Notes: a model not told the origin generated them from the sequence alone. A stretch of DNA of 36,146 nucleotides from Nitrososphaerota archaeon (GCA_029784825.1 JAFMAU010000018.1:299-36444); one strand, 5' to 3'; counted from the first letter of the stretch, positions 13,848-22,330 are shown. Numbers and translations: made by a program.

Positions 13848-15422
13848 ATGACCGCCTACTGGACTACGCTTTCTCACAACGGGGTCAACTTCCCGGACCT
13901 GTATCAGCCCCAGGGGTACAACATCCTGGTCAAAGGTAAGCGGGTCCCTTTGACGGCGCTGGCCGAAGAGATGGCCTACAGCTTCGCCAAGAAGAAGGAC
14001 ACGCCTTATGTGCAGGACCGAGTGTTCAGAACGAACTTCCTCTCCCACTTCCTGAAGCAGCTCCCGGACTGGTGCAGGAGCGCGAGTTTCGACGACCTCG
14101 ATTTCTCCGCTCTGAACCGGAGGGTCGACGATGAAAAGGCGGAGAAGGAGGGGATGAGCAAGGAACAGAAGAAGGCTCAGGCGGCGGCAAGGAAGGAAAG
14201 GCGGGATGCGCTGAAGGCGAAATACGGGAAGGCAATACTTGACGGGAAGGAGGTAGACATCGCAAATTGGATGGTCGAACCGCCGGGGCTCTTCATGGGG
14301 AGGGGACAGCACCCGCTCAGGGGAAAGTGGAAGCCGAGGGTGGGCCCCCAGGACGTCGTGCTCAACTTGGGCGAATCCGCCAGGGTCCCGCCGGGAGCTT
14401 GGAAGAAGGTGGTCCACGACCACAATTCGATGTGGATGGCGAAGTGGGTGGACAAGCTCACAGACAAGGAGAAGTATGTCTGGCTGCATGAAAGCTCACC
14501 CCTGCAGCAGTCGAGAAGCAAGGCGAAGTACGACAATGCGAAGAAGGTAGGGAACAACCTCGAGAAGATCAGGCACAAGATCCGCAAGGAGCTCGAGTCC
14601 AGAGACGAGACCTCAAGGCAGGTGGCGACGGTGTGCTATCTGATCGACGCCCTTGGGATGAGGGTAGGCGACGAGAAGGACGAGGACGAAGCCGACACCG
14701 TGGGCGCAAGCACACTGAGGGTCGAACACGTGAAGCTGGATGGGAACCTCGCGGAGTTCGAGTTCCTTGGCAAGGACAGCGTCGCCTGGCACAAGTCGGA
14801 GAGCCTCCCTCCTGCCGTGGCGGGGAACATCAGGGCATTCACTGCCGGAAAGAAGCCCGACGACGCCATCTTCCACAATGTCAGCTCGAGCATGGTGAAC
14901 CAGTTCCTCTCGTCGATAGTCCCCGGAGTCTCGGCGAAGGTGTTCAGGACGCATCACGCCACCGCCACGACGAGAGCCGCACTCGGATCCAGGGACATGA
15001 GGGATGCGGAGGACATCGACAAGCTCTATCATGCGAAGGAGGCAAACCTCCAAGCCGCGGTCTTCTGCAACCACCAGAGGACCCCGCCCAAGACCTGGGA
15101 CGAGTCCCGGAAGAAGAAGGCCGACAAGCTGGCGGAAGCCGTCGCCAAGAACGACGCGAAGAGGATCCCGAAGCTCAAGCGAGAGCTAGACTTCTACGAC
15201 CGGACGAAGAACTACAACCTGAACACCTCCATGAAGAACTACATCGATCCACGGGTCTTCAAGTCGTGGTGCGACTACGTCGGACTTGACTGGGCTAAGG
15301 TGTACAGCAAATCGTTGCAGAAGAAGTTCGCCTGGGTCCTGCAGTCGTCCCAAACATGGGACAGTGCGACCCCGGCAAAGCCCGCCCAGGGATCAGCCGG
15401 CGCGAGAGAGCACTCGCCATAG
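13848..15422 (+). CDS. top1B: DNA topoisomerase IB (eukaryotic type)
   Basis: A 524-residue protein that relaxes supercoils through a 3'-phosphotyrosyl intermediate. All five catalytic residues of eukaryotic Topo I have counterparts: Arg272 (GMRVGDEKDEDEA), Lys309 (FLGKDSVAW), Arg367 (VFRTHHAT), His409 (CNHQRTPPK) and Tyr465 (MKNYIDPR). The N-terminal core domain (WTTLSHNGVNFPDLYQP, WMVEPPGLFMGRG) matches the eukaryotic cap region; the long N-terminal tail of the eukaryotic enzyme is absent, and a lysine-rich linker (about 418-450) precedes the Tyr domain, as in thaumarchaeal enzymes. Among archaea this enzyme is almost limited to Thaumarchaeota and Aigarchaeota, so it is a lineage marker. 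The 3' end overlaps the convergent AIR-synthase gene by 30 bp. Confidence 0.95.
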   Translation: MTAYWTTLSHNGVNFPDLYQPQGYNILVKGKRVPLTALAEEMAYSFAKKKDTPYVQDRVFRTNFLSHFLKQLPDWCRSASFDDLDFSALNRRVDDEKAEKEGMSKEQKKAQAAARKERRDALKAKYGKAILDGKEVDIANWMVEPPGLFMGRGQHPLRGKWKPRVGPQDVVLNLGESARVPPGAWKKVVHDHNSMWMAKWVDKLTDKEKYVWLHESSPLQQSRSKAKYDNAKKVGNNLEKIRHKIRKELESRDETSRQVATVCYLIDALGMRVGDEKDEDEADTVGASTLRVEHVKLDGNLAEFEFLGKDSVAWHKSESLPPAVAGNIRAFTAGKKPDDAIFHNVSSSMVNQFLSSIVPGVSAKVFRTHHATATTRAALGSRDMRDAEDIDKLYHAKEANLQAAVFCNHQRTPPKTWDESRKKKADKLAEAVAKNDAKRIPKLKRELDFYDRTKNYNLNTSMKNYIDPRVFKSWCDYVGLDWAKVYSKSLQKKFAWVLQSSQTWDSATPAKPAQGSAGAREHSP

Positions 15423-16430
15423 CTCGTCCTCGGGAGCGTCCGTGACCCGGCGTCTGGTCCCGTCTTTCGAGACCGTCAGCTTCGTGCGTTTCGTGAAGAC
15501 TCCGATCTTTGAGACATCGCAGATCCCGCTCAGAGCTTTTGCCACGCTCGCTTCACCGCCGGGCTCGACCGCCAAAAGGAGGGCCCCAGAGCCGATCAGG
15601 CGGAGCGGGTCGATCCCCAGCGCGTCGCAGACCATCCGCGTCTCAGTTGCTACTGGGACCGACGCCTCGTCCAGGACGAACCCGACGCCCGAGGCGAGCG
15701 ACATTTCGTACGCCCCTCCTACCACCCCACCCTCGGTGCAGTCGTGCATTGCGTGGACTAGGCCGGTCTTGTAAGCGGCTACTGCTTCTTCCACCACGCT
15801 GACCTTTGAGGCCAGTTTCATCGCTCTTCTGATGACCGAGCGCGGGACCCCCGTGAGCATGTCGCTGTGCTCGGCCGCGATTTCAGCCGTCCCTTCTAGT
15901 CCGGCGACCTTCGTCATCATCAGCGAGTCGCCGTCCCTTGCCCCCACTGCCGAAGCGAAGTCCCGAACATAGCTGAACATCGTTACGGTCACGATCGGTC
16001 TCTCGAGCCGAGGCGTGACCTCGGTGTGGCCGCCGACGACGCTGACTCCGAGAGACCTAGCCGCGTCGTCAATCTGCCTGCCGATGGCGTCCACGTCAGC
16101 CGTCGCAGAACCCTCGGGAAGCAGGACGACGCTCACCGCGTACTGGGGCCTGTTGCCGCTGGTCGCGATGTCGTTGGCGCTGACCTGGATCGCATAGCGC
16201 CCTATGTTTCTGGAAGCTCCCGTAATAGGGTCGGCGGAGACAAGCAGGAACCCGCCGTCGAGCTTGATGGCAGCGAAGTCCACGCCCGCCTTCGGCCCCA
16301 TCACGACGTTGGCCGATGGGGCACCGGTGCGACCGAGCACCGCACGCCCCAGTACTTCGATTGGAATCTTGCCCAGCCCGAGCTTCGTCAGACCCTTCCC
16401 TCGAGGAGGGTCGTCGTCGGCCGATGGCAA
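15393..16430 (-). CDS. AIR synthase/HypE-like ATP-binding protein
   Basis: A 345-residue protein of the PurM/HypE/SelD/ThiL superfamily. The N-terminal part has GKIPIEVLGRAVLGRTGAPS, then DFAAIKLDGGFLLVSADPITG with the Asp-rich ATP/Mg segment, and NIGRYAIQVSANDIATSGNRP; later come SVVGGHTEVTP and a C-terminal MHDCTEGGVVGGAYEM glycine-rich loop. These enzymes phosphorylate carbonyl or amide oxygens and support ring closure or dehydration. It lacks the N-terminal Cys/Sec of SelD and the long PurL form, and is closest to the 'AIR synthase-related' archaeal group of unknown substrate. TTG 16430 is 5 bp after the upstream gene, so it is the third gene of the permease operon. Confidence 0.82.
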   Translation of the reverse strand: MPSADDDPPRGKGLTKLGLGKIPIEVLGRAVLGRTGAPSANVVMGPKAGVDFAAIKLDGGFLLVSADPITGASRNIGRYAIQVSANDIATSGNRPQYAVSVVLLPEGSATADVDAIGRQIDDAARSLGVSVVGGHTEVTPRLERPIVTVTMFSYVRDFASAVGARDGDSLMMTKVAGLEGTAEIAAEHSDMLTGVPRSVIRRAMKLASKVSVVEEAVAAYKTGLVHAMHDCTEGGVVGGAYEMSLASGVGFVLDEASVPVATETRMVCDALGIDPLRLIGSGALLLAVEPGGEASVAKALSGICDVSKIGVFTKRTKLTVSKDGTRRRVTDAPEDELWRVLSRAG

Positions 16431-16435
16431 TCTCT

Positions 16436-17149
16436 TTACTCCCTCAGCATCCTTTCTGCGTTGTCATGAAGGACCGACCTCTGTTCGCGCTGTCGGAGAC
16501 CAGACACCTTCACCTTCTGGAGTTCGACCGAGTAGTCGTGGAACGGGTAGTCTGACCCGAACATGACCCTGTCCTCCCCTATGCGCCGCACCGCCTCAAG
16601 TATCTTCGAGTGCATGGACACTCCGGAAGTCTCGAGTAAGATGTTGTCGTACCGCGCTGCGGTGTCGATGGCCGCCTTGATGTAAACGCCGTGGGCATGC
16701 CCCATGTGAAGCATGACTATCCTTGCCTTCGGATGCTCTTCCGCGAGTTCCCCTATGCTCCATGGGAGCGAGAAGGGCGGGTGCCCTGAATGGATGGCGA
16801 TCGGGATGCGCTTTGAAGTTGCGAACTCCACGATCGGCCGCACCTCGTCGTCCGTAGGCAGGAAGGCGTGCAGCAGGGGGTGCAGCTTGACCCCCCTGAA
16901 CTTCCACTTTTCCACCGCCGTGCGCACCAGGCCAAGGGCGCCATCCTCGTGAGGGTTCGGCCACACGAACCCCACCAGCCTGTCGGGGTGGGAGGCGACG
17001 GAACGCCTGACCAGCTCGTTGTCCAGCCCGAAGACGACGGCCTTCTCGACGTCGAACTTGTCCATCTCTGCGAGGAGCTGTCCGGCTGTCGCGGAGACCC
17101 CTGCCCATCCCCCGAACTTTCCCACGTGCGCGTGCGCGTCGATTACCAA
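16436..17149 (-). CDS. Amidohydrolase-2 family metal-dependent hydrolase
   Basis: A 237-residue TIM-barrel protein. Metal ligands are visible in order: IDAHAHVG (His6, His8) at strand 1, FRGVKLHPLLHAF, IPIAIHSGHPPF (strand 5 His), IVMLHMGHAHG (strand 6 His), and FGSDYPF with the strand-8 Asp. This fits the amidohydrolase-2 family, which hydrolyses or decarboxylates aromatic or cyclic acids and lactones. The substrate cannot be told. TTG 17149 begins at the family's first strand (VIDAHAH) and lies 6 bp after the permease stop. Linked to a permease and an ATP-dependent enzyme, it may break down the imported compound (inference). Confidence 0.85.
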   Translation of the reverse strand: MVIDAHAHVGKFGGWAGVSATAGQLLAEMDKFDVEKAVVFGLDNELVRRSVASHPDRLVGFVWPNPHEDGALGLVRTAVEKWKFRGVKLHPLLHAFLPTDDEVRPIVEFATSKRIPIAIHSGHPPFSLPWSIGELAEEHPKARIVMLHMGHAHGVYIKAAIDTAARYDNILLETSGVSMHSKILEAVRRIGEDRVMFGSDYPFHDYSVELQKVKVSGLRQREQRSVLHDNAERMLRE

Positions 17150-17155
17150 GCGTCA

Positions 17156-18745
17156 TCAGTCCGGCGGGAGCTCCGAATGGAGCCTGGACAGGTCGATCCC
17201 TCTCCTTCTGTTGAACCAGTACGAGAAAGCGTAGACCGCGGCTGGGATTGCAACGACCAGCGCGGTGAACAACTCTGCCGCTCCTGAGAACGGCCCTATG
17301 GCTGGATTGGCTACGCTGTTGTACCCAAGGTACGCGAAAAGAGCAGCCGCAAGCGCACCGAGCAGCGAAATCATGGGGACCCGACCCGCCTTCCCTCCAG
17401 CCGCTCTGTAGATGTCTTTGCGAGTCAGCGGAAGCAGTATCGCGCTCAACGCCGCCAGGAACCAGACGATACTGTAGAAGAAGATGGCATTCACCTGGGT
17501 GGTGATGAACGACGTGAAGTACTGAAGATACATGGGGACAGCCGCCAGGGCGGCGGTGAACACGATGGCCACCGCAGGCGTGTGAAACCTCTCGCTCACG
17601 CTGGCGAACTTCGCGGGTATGATCCTGTCAAAAGACCACGCAAGGAAGAGCCTGCTGATGAATGCGAGAGCGAGCCAGGACCAACCGATGTTCCCCACAA
17701 AAAGGGCGAAGACCAGGAACCACAGCAAGTATGGATTCCCGTTGAGGACGGTCGCGAATGCAGTGGGGACGGTGGCAGAGTAGCCATTCGTCACGGTCCA
17801 TGCTTCGATAAAGGAGATGCCTACGCGGGTGTCCAGCAGGTAAGTCAGACCAAACCACGCCGCGATCGACACTACCTCAGCCAGGACGAGGCCGTAGAGG
17901 AGCGTCCTCCTGGGCTTTTTCAGCTCCCCTCCGACAAGCTGCATCACCGGGTAGGGCCCTATGCTCACGAATAGAAGAGGGACGACTGCGCTGAGGCTCG
18001 ACAGACTCGCCCCCGGAGAGTACCCCTTCGCCGCGGCCTGGGCCATGACGGCGCCGACCCCACCGCTGAAATGGCTGGCGTACGCAGCTGCGAACTGCGA
18101 ACTGCTGCTGGTAAGAAACACTACCAACACGATCGCCATCGCCACCGCGCCGGTCCCGAAGAATGCGAAGATGATGTACTTCAGCACCTTACCCCCGAGG
18201 ACCACGACCAGGGTGCCAAGGGCAAGTATGGCGATCCCTCCCGCCATCAGGGTCCATGGGGACGCGGCCGCGCCCGGAGTCATGGACGCCCCAAGAGACG
18301 CCATCCATTGGTTTCCCAGCACCAGACCTGAAAACGAGAGCTGAGTCCCCGCTTCGGTGAACGCCCAGTAGGACCCTGACCCTGCCGAGATCAGTAGTGA
18401 CACGAAAAAGAGGAAACTGGCGACGAACCCTACGGGGCTCGAAAGGATCCTCGAGATGAACACGTAGTCGCCGCCTGTCTTCGGCATGATCGAAGTCAGC
18501 TGCCAATAGAGCACGACGATGACCAGGGCGATGACGCCCCAAACCGCCAGCCCTGCGTAGTAGTCCACGTTTTGATAGAAGTCAGGAGTGACCCAGAAGA
18601 TCCCAGCCCAGCTGGTGAGCCAGGGAAAGAAAACTACAGTCCAGGCGAACACGTCACGCGCGGAAAGCTCCTTTACTATTCCCGTGGCGTCTCGGAGGAA
18701 AACCCCCCCAAGGCCTTCCTTCCCCCCTTCCGACTCGGCGGCCAT
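17156..18745 (-). CDS. APC family amino-acid/polyamine permease
   Basis: A 529-residue membrane protein with about 12 helices. It has the APC beginning (FLRDATGIVKELSARDVFAWTV), the family glycine-rich stretch MPKTGGDYVFISRI on helix 2-3, and a loop PVMQLVGGELKKPRRTLLYG, which is the conserved APC 'GEL/GE-x-K-P-R' signature after helix 6. A C-terminal helix pair ends at RRRGIDLSRLH. APC carriers import amino acids, polyamines or related amines by proton or sodium symport. ATG 18745 was chosen: a TATA box (18788-18795, minus) gives an RNA start near 18765, whereas the frame upstream runs through the promoter. It is first of three co-transcribed genes and diverges from the threonine-synthase-like regulator. 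Confidence 0.88.
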   Translation of the reverse strand: MAAESEGGKEGLGGVFLRDATGIVKELSARDVFAWTVVFFPWLTSWAGIFWVTPDFYQNVDYYAGLAVWGVIALVIVVLYWQLTSIMPKTGGDYVFISRILSSPVGFVASFLFFVSLLISAGSGSYWAFTEAGTQLSFSGLVLGNQWMASLGASMTPGAAASPWTLMAGGIAILALGTLVVVLGGKVLKYIIFAFFGTGAVAMAIVLVVFLTSSSSQFAAAYASHFSGGVGAVMAQAAAKGYSPGASLSSLSAVVPLLFVSIGPYPVMQLVGGELKKPRRTLLYGLVLAEVVSIAAWFGLTYLLDTRVGISFIEAWTVTNGYSATVPTAFATVLNGNPYLLWFLVFALFVGNIGWSWLALAFISRLFLAWSFDRIIPAKFASVSERFHTPAVAIVFTAALAAVPMYLQYFTSFITTQVNAIFFYSIVWFLAALSAILLPLTRKDIYRAAGGKAGRVPMISLLGALAAALFAYLGYNSVANPAIGPFSGAAELFTALVVAIPAAVYAFSYWFNRRRGIDLSRLHSELPPD

Positions 18746-18787
18746 CTCTCTGCTCCCACTGCCTCGAGGGCCGGGCGGCTCTCGATG

Positions 18788-18795
18788 ACATATAA
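18788..18795 (-). promoter_or_regulatory. TATA box of the APC permease operon
   Basis: CATATAAG (minus CTTATATG) is a strong archaeal TATA box; predicted RNA start is near 18765. It lies only about 10 bp from the box for the divergent gene. Confidence 0.55.
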
Positions 18796-18803
18796 GTTCC
18801 AGC

Positions 18804-18811
18804 CTATATAT
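18804..18811 (+). promoter_or_regulatory. TATA box of the ThrS-like/PadR fusion gene
   Basis: CTATATAT is centred about 25 bp before GTG 18833, predicting leaderless transcription. Both divergent boxes fall within 24 bp, so one bound regulator could control both genes. Confidence 0.5.
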
Positions 18812-18832
18812 CGGTCGGTCCGTCTGGTCTCC

Positions 18833-20308
18833 GTGCAAACGGTGAGGTGCGTCGCATGCTCACGCGAGTCGGAGACCGACGCTCTGGATCCTTCATGCGA
18901 CAAGTGCGGCTCAGCGGTCATGCTCGCCGGCGTCCCGGCTCCCTCCATTAGCAGGAGCCAGCTGGATGCGCTCCCCGCCGGCCTGTGGAGATACCGTCAG
19001 TTACTTCCAACTGTCGAGGCAGGCAACATCATCAGTCTGGGAGAAGGAGGAACTCCGCTGCTCCGTGCGGAGAGGCTGGGGGAGGTGCTCGGGCTGAGAA
19101 ATCTGCGGATCAAGGACGAAAGCCGCAACCCGACAGGGTCGTTCCTGGACCGCGGTGCCACGGTGCTCCTAAGCTTGGCGAAGCAGCACAAGGTCAAGGA
19201 GTGCGCCTGCCTCACCACAGGGAACCTAGGGGCGTCGCTGGCCGCTTACTGTGCGAAGGCCGGGATCGCTGCGCGCATCAGGATACATCCTACCACAGAC
19301 CGTGGCAAGCTCTACCAGATGCTCGCGTACGGAGCCGAAGTCGAGTCGTCGGCCGCTCCCAGGAGAGAGCGACCTGGCGTGCTTAGGGTGACCGCGGGGA
19401 ACCCATACCTGGTAGAAGGTGAAAAGACCACCGGGTTCGAGGTGGTACAAGACCTCGACTGGAACCCGCCTGACGTAATCGCCGTGCCTGTTGGGACCGG
19501 CGGCCACCTCAGCACGATCTGGCGGTCCCTTTGCCTAATGCGCGAGATTGGGCTTGTCCGTGAGGGCGAGTGCAGGCTCATCGGGGTGCAGGTGAAGGAG
19601 CATCTCCCCAGAGTCTCGACGCGGGGGGCGGGGCACGCCTTCGCAGAGACAGGAGAATTCCTCCTGACCGAGCTCGAGGAGTCAGTCCCTTACTTCATGG
19701 TCGAAGCATCAAGGGCCGTGGACGCATCTGGGGGGACGACCGTCGCCACGACCACCGCACAGACCATCGACTCTACCCGCCTTCTGGCCACCACCGAAGG
19801 GATCTTCGCCGAGCCTTCGTCCGCTTCCGTCGTGGCCGCCGTCAGGGAGGCCGTCGAGCGGGGTCTGATAGGTGCTTCCGAAAACGTCGTCTGCGTCATA
19901 ACAGGCGCCGGCCTGAAAGACACGAAGGCGGTCTCCCGCCTGGCCAGGGAAACGAGGAGGGTTCCTGCCGACGACGCGTTCGTCCTCCCGACGCCGAAGG
20001 TAGGGGGGACCAAGCTCGCACTGCTGCGGCTCCTCAGGAGGAAGCCAGGATATGGCTACGAGCTCTGGCTCGAACTGGGTAAAGGGAGGAAGATATCAAC
20101 GGCCAGCATCTACCAGCATCTCTACGAACTCGAGAGCCTCTCGCTGGTGAGGAAGAGAGGGTCGGCCCTGGCAAAAGGAAGAGAGCGCATCTTGTACGAG
20201 CTGACAAGGAGGGGATCGGACCTACTGAAGTTCTCGAACAGACTTGGGGACGCAAACGACAGGTACCAGTCGCGGCCGGGCTCAGTCGAGGGCCCTCGAA
20301 AGCGCTGA
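18833..20308 (+). CDS. Threonine-synthase-like protein fused to a PadR-like winged helix, PLP lysine replaced
   Basis: A 491-residue protein. An N-terminal zinc ribbon (Cys6, 9, 22, 25: RCVAC, CDKCG) and a threonine-synthase fold (about 55-375) are followed by a PadR-like winged helix (about 390-470: LLRLLRRKPGYGYELWLEL, STASIYQHLYELES, then a wing with ILYELTRRGSDLL). Family landmarks kept are SLGEGGTPLL, KDESRNPTGSF, TTGNLGASLAAY, PVGTGGH (phosphate loop), GIFAEPSSAS and ITGAGLKD. The PLP Schiff-base lysine of GSFKDR is Leu105 here (GSFLDR; codon CTG), so normal catalysis is unlikely. The GTG start fits the TATA spacing; the longer frame runs through the promoter. I infer a ligand- or PLP-sensing regulator of the divergent permease operon; a retained non-PLP function is possible. 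Confidence 0.75.
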   Translation: MQTVRCVACSRESETDALDPSCDKCGSAVMLAGVPAPSISRSQLDALPAGLWRYRQLLPTVEAGNIISLGEGGTPLLRAERLGEVLGLRNLRIKDESRNPTGSFLDRGATVLLSLAKQHKVKECACLTTGNLGASLAAYCAKAGIAARIRIHPTTDRGKLYQMLAYGAEVESSAAPRRERPGVLRVTAGNPYLVEGEKTTGFEVVQDLDWNPPDVIAVPVGTGGHLSTIWRSLCLMREIGLVREGECRLIGVQVKEHLPRVSTRGAGHAFAETGEFLLTELEESVPYFMVEASRAVDASGGTTVATTTAQTIDSTRLLATTEGIFAEPSSASVVAAVREAVERGLIGASENVVCVITGAGLKDTKAVSRLARETRRVPADDAFVLPTPKVGGTKLALLRLLRRKPGYGYELWLELGKGRKISTASIYQHLYELESLSLVRKRGSALAKGRERILYELTRRGSDLLKFSNRLGDANDRYQSRPGSVEGPRKR

Positions 20309-20938
20309 GAGGCTGTCAGCTATCAGCGACGGCGACGCGCTCTCGGGGAGCGGTTCGCGGTATCTGTTCACCCACGCGGACTCGATGCCAAGACGTTGAG
20401 TTGGGACGATGTCATGGAACACGCTCTGCGCTACATGCAGCAGGTCCCTCCTGGTCGCGCCTGTCCGGGACAAGAACGCTTCCCAGTGTCCCGGGTCCGG
20501 CTTGTAGGTCCCGGTCTCTTCCGCTGTAACGAAGCCGTCGACCTCCAGGTGGTTCCTCTCGATCGTCGCTTCGAGGATGTCGTTGTCGACATTGGAAAGG
20601 ATGTATCTCTTGTAACCCCTCGAACCCATTTCACGCAAAAACTTCTCCGTGTCAGGAAAAGCTGGCCAGTTCGGGACAGAAGCAGCGAATGAGTCGGCCG
20701 CTCCGCCGTCGACTCTCCGTCCGATCGCGTCAGAGAGGGCAAGAGCGGTGTCGCGGAGGACTTCCCGGTACCTTTTGTAGCCTGACTCCTCCTCCCTCTC
20801 CGCCTCGAGGTAAGCCCGAAGCAGCTCCTGACCCCCGAGCCTTATCTCGCCGATCGCGGCGCGGAGCCCTTCCTCGATCCCGGTCCTCCAGTCAATCAGC
20901 GTCCCGTAGCAGTCGAATGTGAGATATCTGTACTTCAC
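20282..20938 (-). CDS. HAD-superfamily hydrolase (haloacid-dehalogenase type II-like)
   Basis: A 218-residue protein with HAD motifs in order: I, FDCYGTLIDW (nucleophile Asp, CYGT in place of DxDxT, as in L-2-haloacid dehalogenases); II, YILSNVDND; III, YKPDPGHWEAFL with the Lys; IV, AQSVFHDIVPTQRLGIESAWVNR. The residue after the nucleophile loop is Cys-Tyr, which favours dehalogenase-like or phosphatase activity rather than a kinase-like role. GTG 20938 overlaps the SpoIIM-like stop as GTGA. Its 3' end overlaps the convergent regulator by 27 bp. The natural substrate is not evident; a small phosphate ester is as likely as a haloacid. Confidence 0.82.
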   Translation of the reverse strand: MKYRYLTFDCYGTLIDWRTGIEEGLRAAIGEIRLGGQELLRAYLEAEREEESGYKRYREVLRDTALALSDAIGRRVDGGAADSFAASVPNWPAFPDTEKFLREMGSRGYKRYILSNVDNDILEATIERNHLEVDGFVTAEETGTYKPDPGHWEAFLSRTGATRRDLLHVAQSVFHDIVPTQRLGIESAWVNRYREPLPESASPSLIADSLSALSRALD

Positions 20939-21603
20939 ACCCGCCTCCTACCTGATATGACGACCGCTACCGCTACAGCCACCCCCATGGGGAGCCAAAG
21001 GGCGAACCCAAGCACGTACGACACCCGCACCGTTGCGACCTCCATCGCGGCAGCGACGAGGAGTATGCAGACGACCATCAGCCCTTCGACGACGAAGACA
21101 CGGAGCTCTCGCTTTAGGCGGTGGCGCCGCCAGGCGACAATGAGCATGGAGCCAGAAACCACGGCCACCGAATATGCGCTGAGCTCCACCAGCGAGTAGG
21201 GGAATGCGAATATCACAGCGCCCCATTGGGCCGGGAGCCCCTGTGACGCCACCAACGACTGGGCCGCCAACCCCGTGCTGTACACCGAGAAGCCGAAAAG
21301 GAACTCCCCTGCGACAGGGATCATCTCCGCGAGGGCGATGGAAAGGTTGTGGGTGAATATGAAAGCGACCAGCTGAGCCGAAGAGCCTCCCTGCAGTCCT
21401 CCGAACTGGCTGTTCGTCTGGTTCGCCAGCGCCTGCCGGGTCGGAGCTGAGAGCGGGGTGAAGAGCCCGACGAAGAAGATCCCGATCTCGACCAACAGGA
21501 CTGCGACGACGAGCAGCACCCTGCGCCTGACAAGGACTTCCGAGCCTACGTCCGGTTCGCGAGGGGCCTCTGCGACCACGCCTGACATGCCAGCCTGCGA
21601 CAT
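20935..21603 (-). CDS. SpoIIM/DUF95-like membrane protein
   Basis: A 222-residue protein with five or six membrane helices. The order resembles the stage II sporulation protein M family (DUF95): RRRVLLVVAVLLVEIGIFFVG, then an exposed loop with TRQALANQTNSQ, FTHNLSIALAEMIPVAGEFLFGF, and FAFPYSLVELSAYSVAV. Such proteins are widespread in non-sporulating archaea, where their role is unknown; some are thought to help shape or stabilise membranes. ATG 21603 starts after the upstream stop at 21626. The longer frame in the other direction overlaps the VIT-like gene and is a shadow. It sits between the iron-transporter-like and HAD genes, all overlapping or close, so the three form one operon. Confidence 0.75.
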   Translation of the reverse strand: MSQAGMSGVVAEAPREPDVGSEVLVRRRVLLVVAVLLVEIGIFFVGLFTPLSAPTRQALANQTNSQFGGLQGGSSAQLVAFIFTHNLSIALAEMIPVAGEFLFGFSVYSTGLAAQSLVASQGLPAQWGAVIFAFPYSLVELSAYSVAVVSGSMLIVAWRRHRLKRELRVFVVEGLMVVCILLVAAAMEVATVRVSYVLGFALWLPMGVAVAVAVVISGRRRV

Positions 21604-21625
21604 CTCTGCCGCTTTATGAACCTCT

Positions 21626-22330
21626 TCAGGCGGTGGAGAGAAGGAGCCCCAGCGAGTGCAACAGGATCGCCGCGAAGGCGCCGATGGCAGCGGAAACAAG
21701 CCCTGCCCTAGGCCTGAAGTTGTGGGGGACGAACGCCCTGGACCCAAGGGCGAAGAGCGCAGCCAGGGACACCGCGACCGACACCCCCAGGGCGCCGATG
21801 CGGTCGACTGCCAGCACGTAGGGCGAGAGCGCAAGAAGCGCGAGCAGCAAGAACGACACCCCGGCCGCTGCCGCGCCCGTATAGTTGCTCGACTCTGCCG
21901 CTCCTGAATCGATCTTCAGCTCGAGCCTGAGCATCTCCCTGAGCCAGAGGTCCTTGTCCTTGGAGAGGCGCTCCATGATCACTTGGACTTCTGGCTCCGC
22001 GTACCCCTCTCTTTTCAGGAGTGCCACCATCTCGCTCCTCTCTTCCTCGGGTTCGGTCTCGATTTCCATCCGCTCCCTCGCCATGTCTATCTTCAGCGAC
22101 TCAGCTTCAGACCGCCGGGAAAGATAGTAACTGAAGAACATCGAGACCGCGCCGGCCATGCCGAAGGCGAGCCCCGCCAGAGCTATGGTCCCGAACCCCA
22201 GGCCTGCCCCGTTCAGCGCCGAAGTCAGCGCCAGCCCTTCAATGGTCCCGTCGCTACCTCCAAGGACTATGCTGTCCAGGAGCCTCCTCGCAGGAATATG
22301 GGGGTGCCTTTCGATCCGTTTCTCTTCCAG
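21626..22330 (-). CDS. VIT1/CCC1-family metal transporter with non-canonical start
   Basis: The conserved VIT1/CCC1 pattern covers 234 residues: LLDSIVLGGSDGTIEGLAL (first helix), FGMAGAVSMFFSYYLSRRSE (helix 2), a charged cytoplasmic metal-binding helical region rich in Glu (ERMEIETEPEEERSEM), then three C-terminal helices. VIT proteins export Fe(II) or Mn(II) from the cytoplasm by proton antiport. The first ATG in frame is 22159, which would cut off the first helix. Upstream codons back to the in-frame stop at 22342-22344 contain no ATG, GTG or TTG. The CTG at 22330, about 7 nt after the predicted RNA start from the TATA box at 22361-22366, is my suggested start (LEEKRIERHPHIPARRLLD). Confidence 0.75.
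   Translation of the reverse strand: MEEKRIERHPHIPARRLLDSIVLGGSDGTIEGLALTSALNGAGLGFGTIALAGLAFGMAGAVSMFFSYYLSRRSEAESLKIDMARERMEIETEPEEERSEMVALLKREGYAEPEVQVIMERLSKDKDLWLREMLRLELKIDSGAAESSNYTGAAAAGVSFLLLALLALSPYVLAVDRIGALGVSVAVSLAALFALGSRAFVPHNFRPRAGLVSAAIGAFAAILLHSLGLLLSTA

Noticed and set aside
13607..13849. Minus-strand frame of 80 residues between PAC2 and topoisomerase IB
   Set aside because: It contains an HTH-like phrase, but it runs across both divergent promoters and into the PAC2 start, so it is unlikely to be a gene.
18572..18832. Upstream extension of the threonine-synthase-like gene
   Set aside because: The frame runs antisense through the permease start and both TATA boxes; GTG 18833 precedes the zinc ribbon directly.
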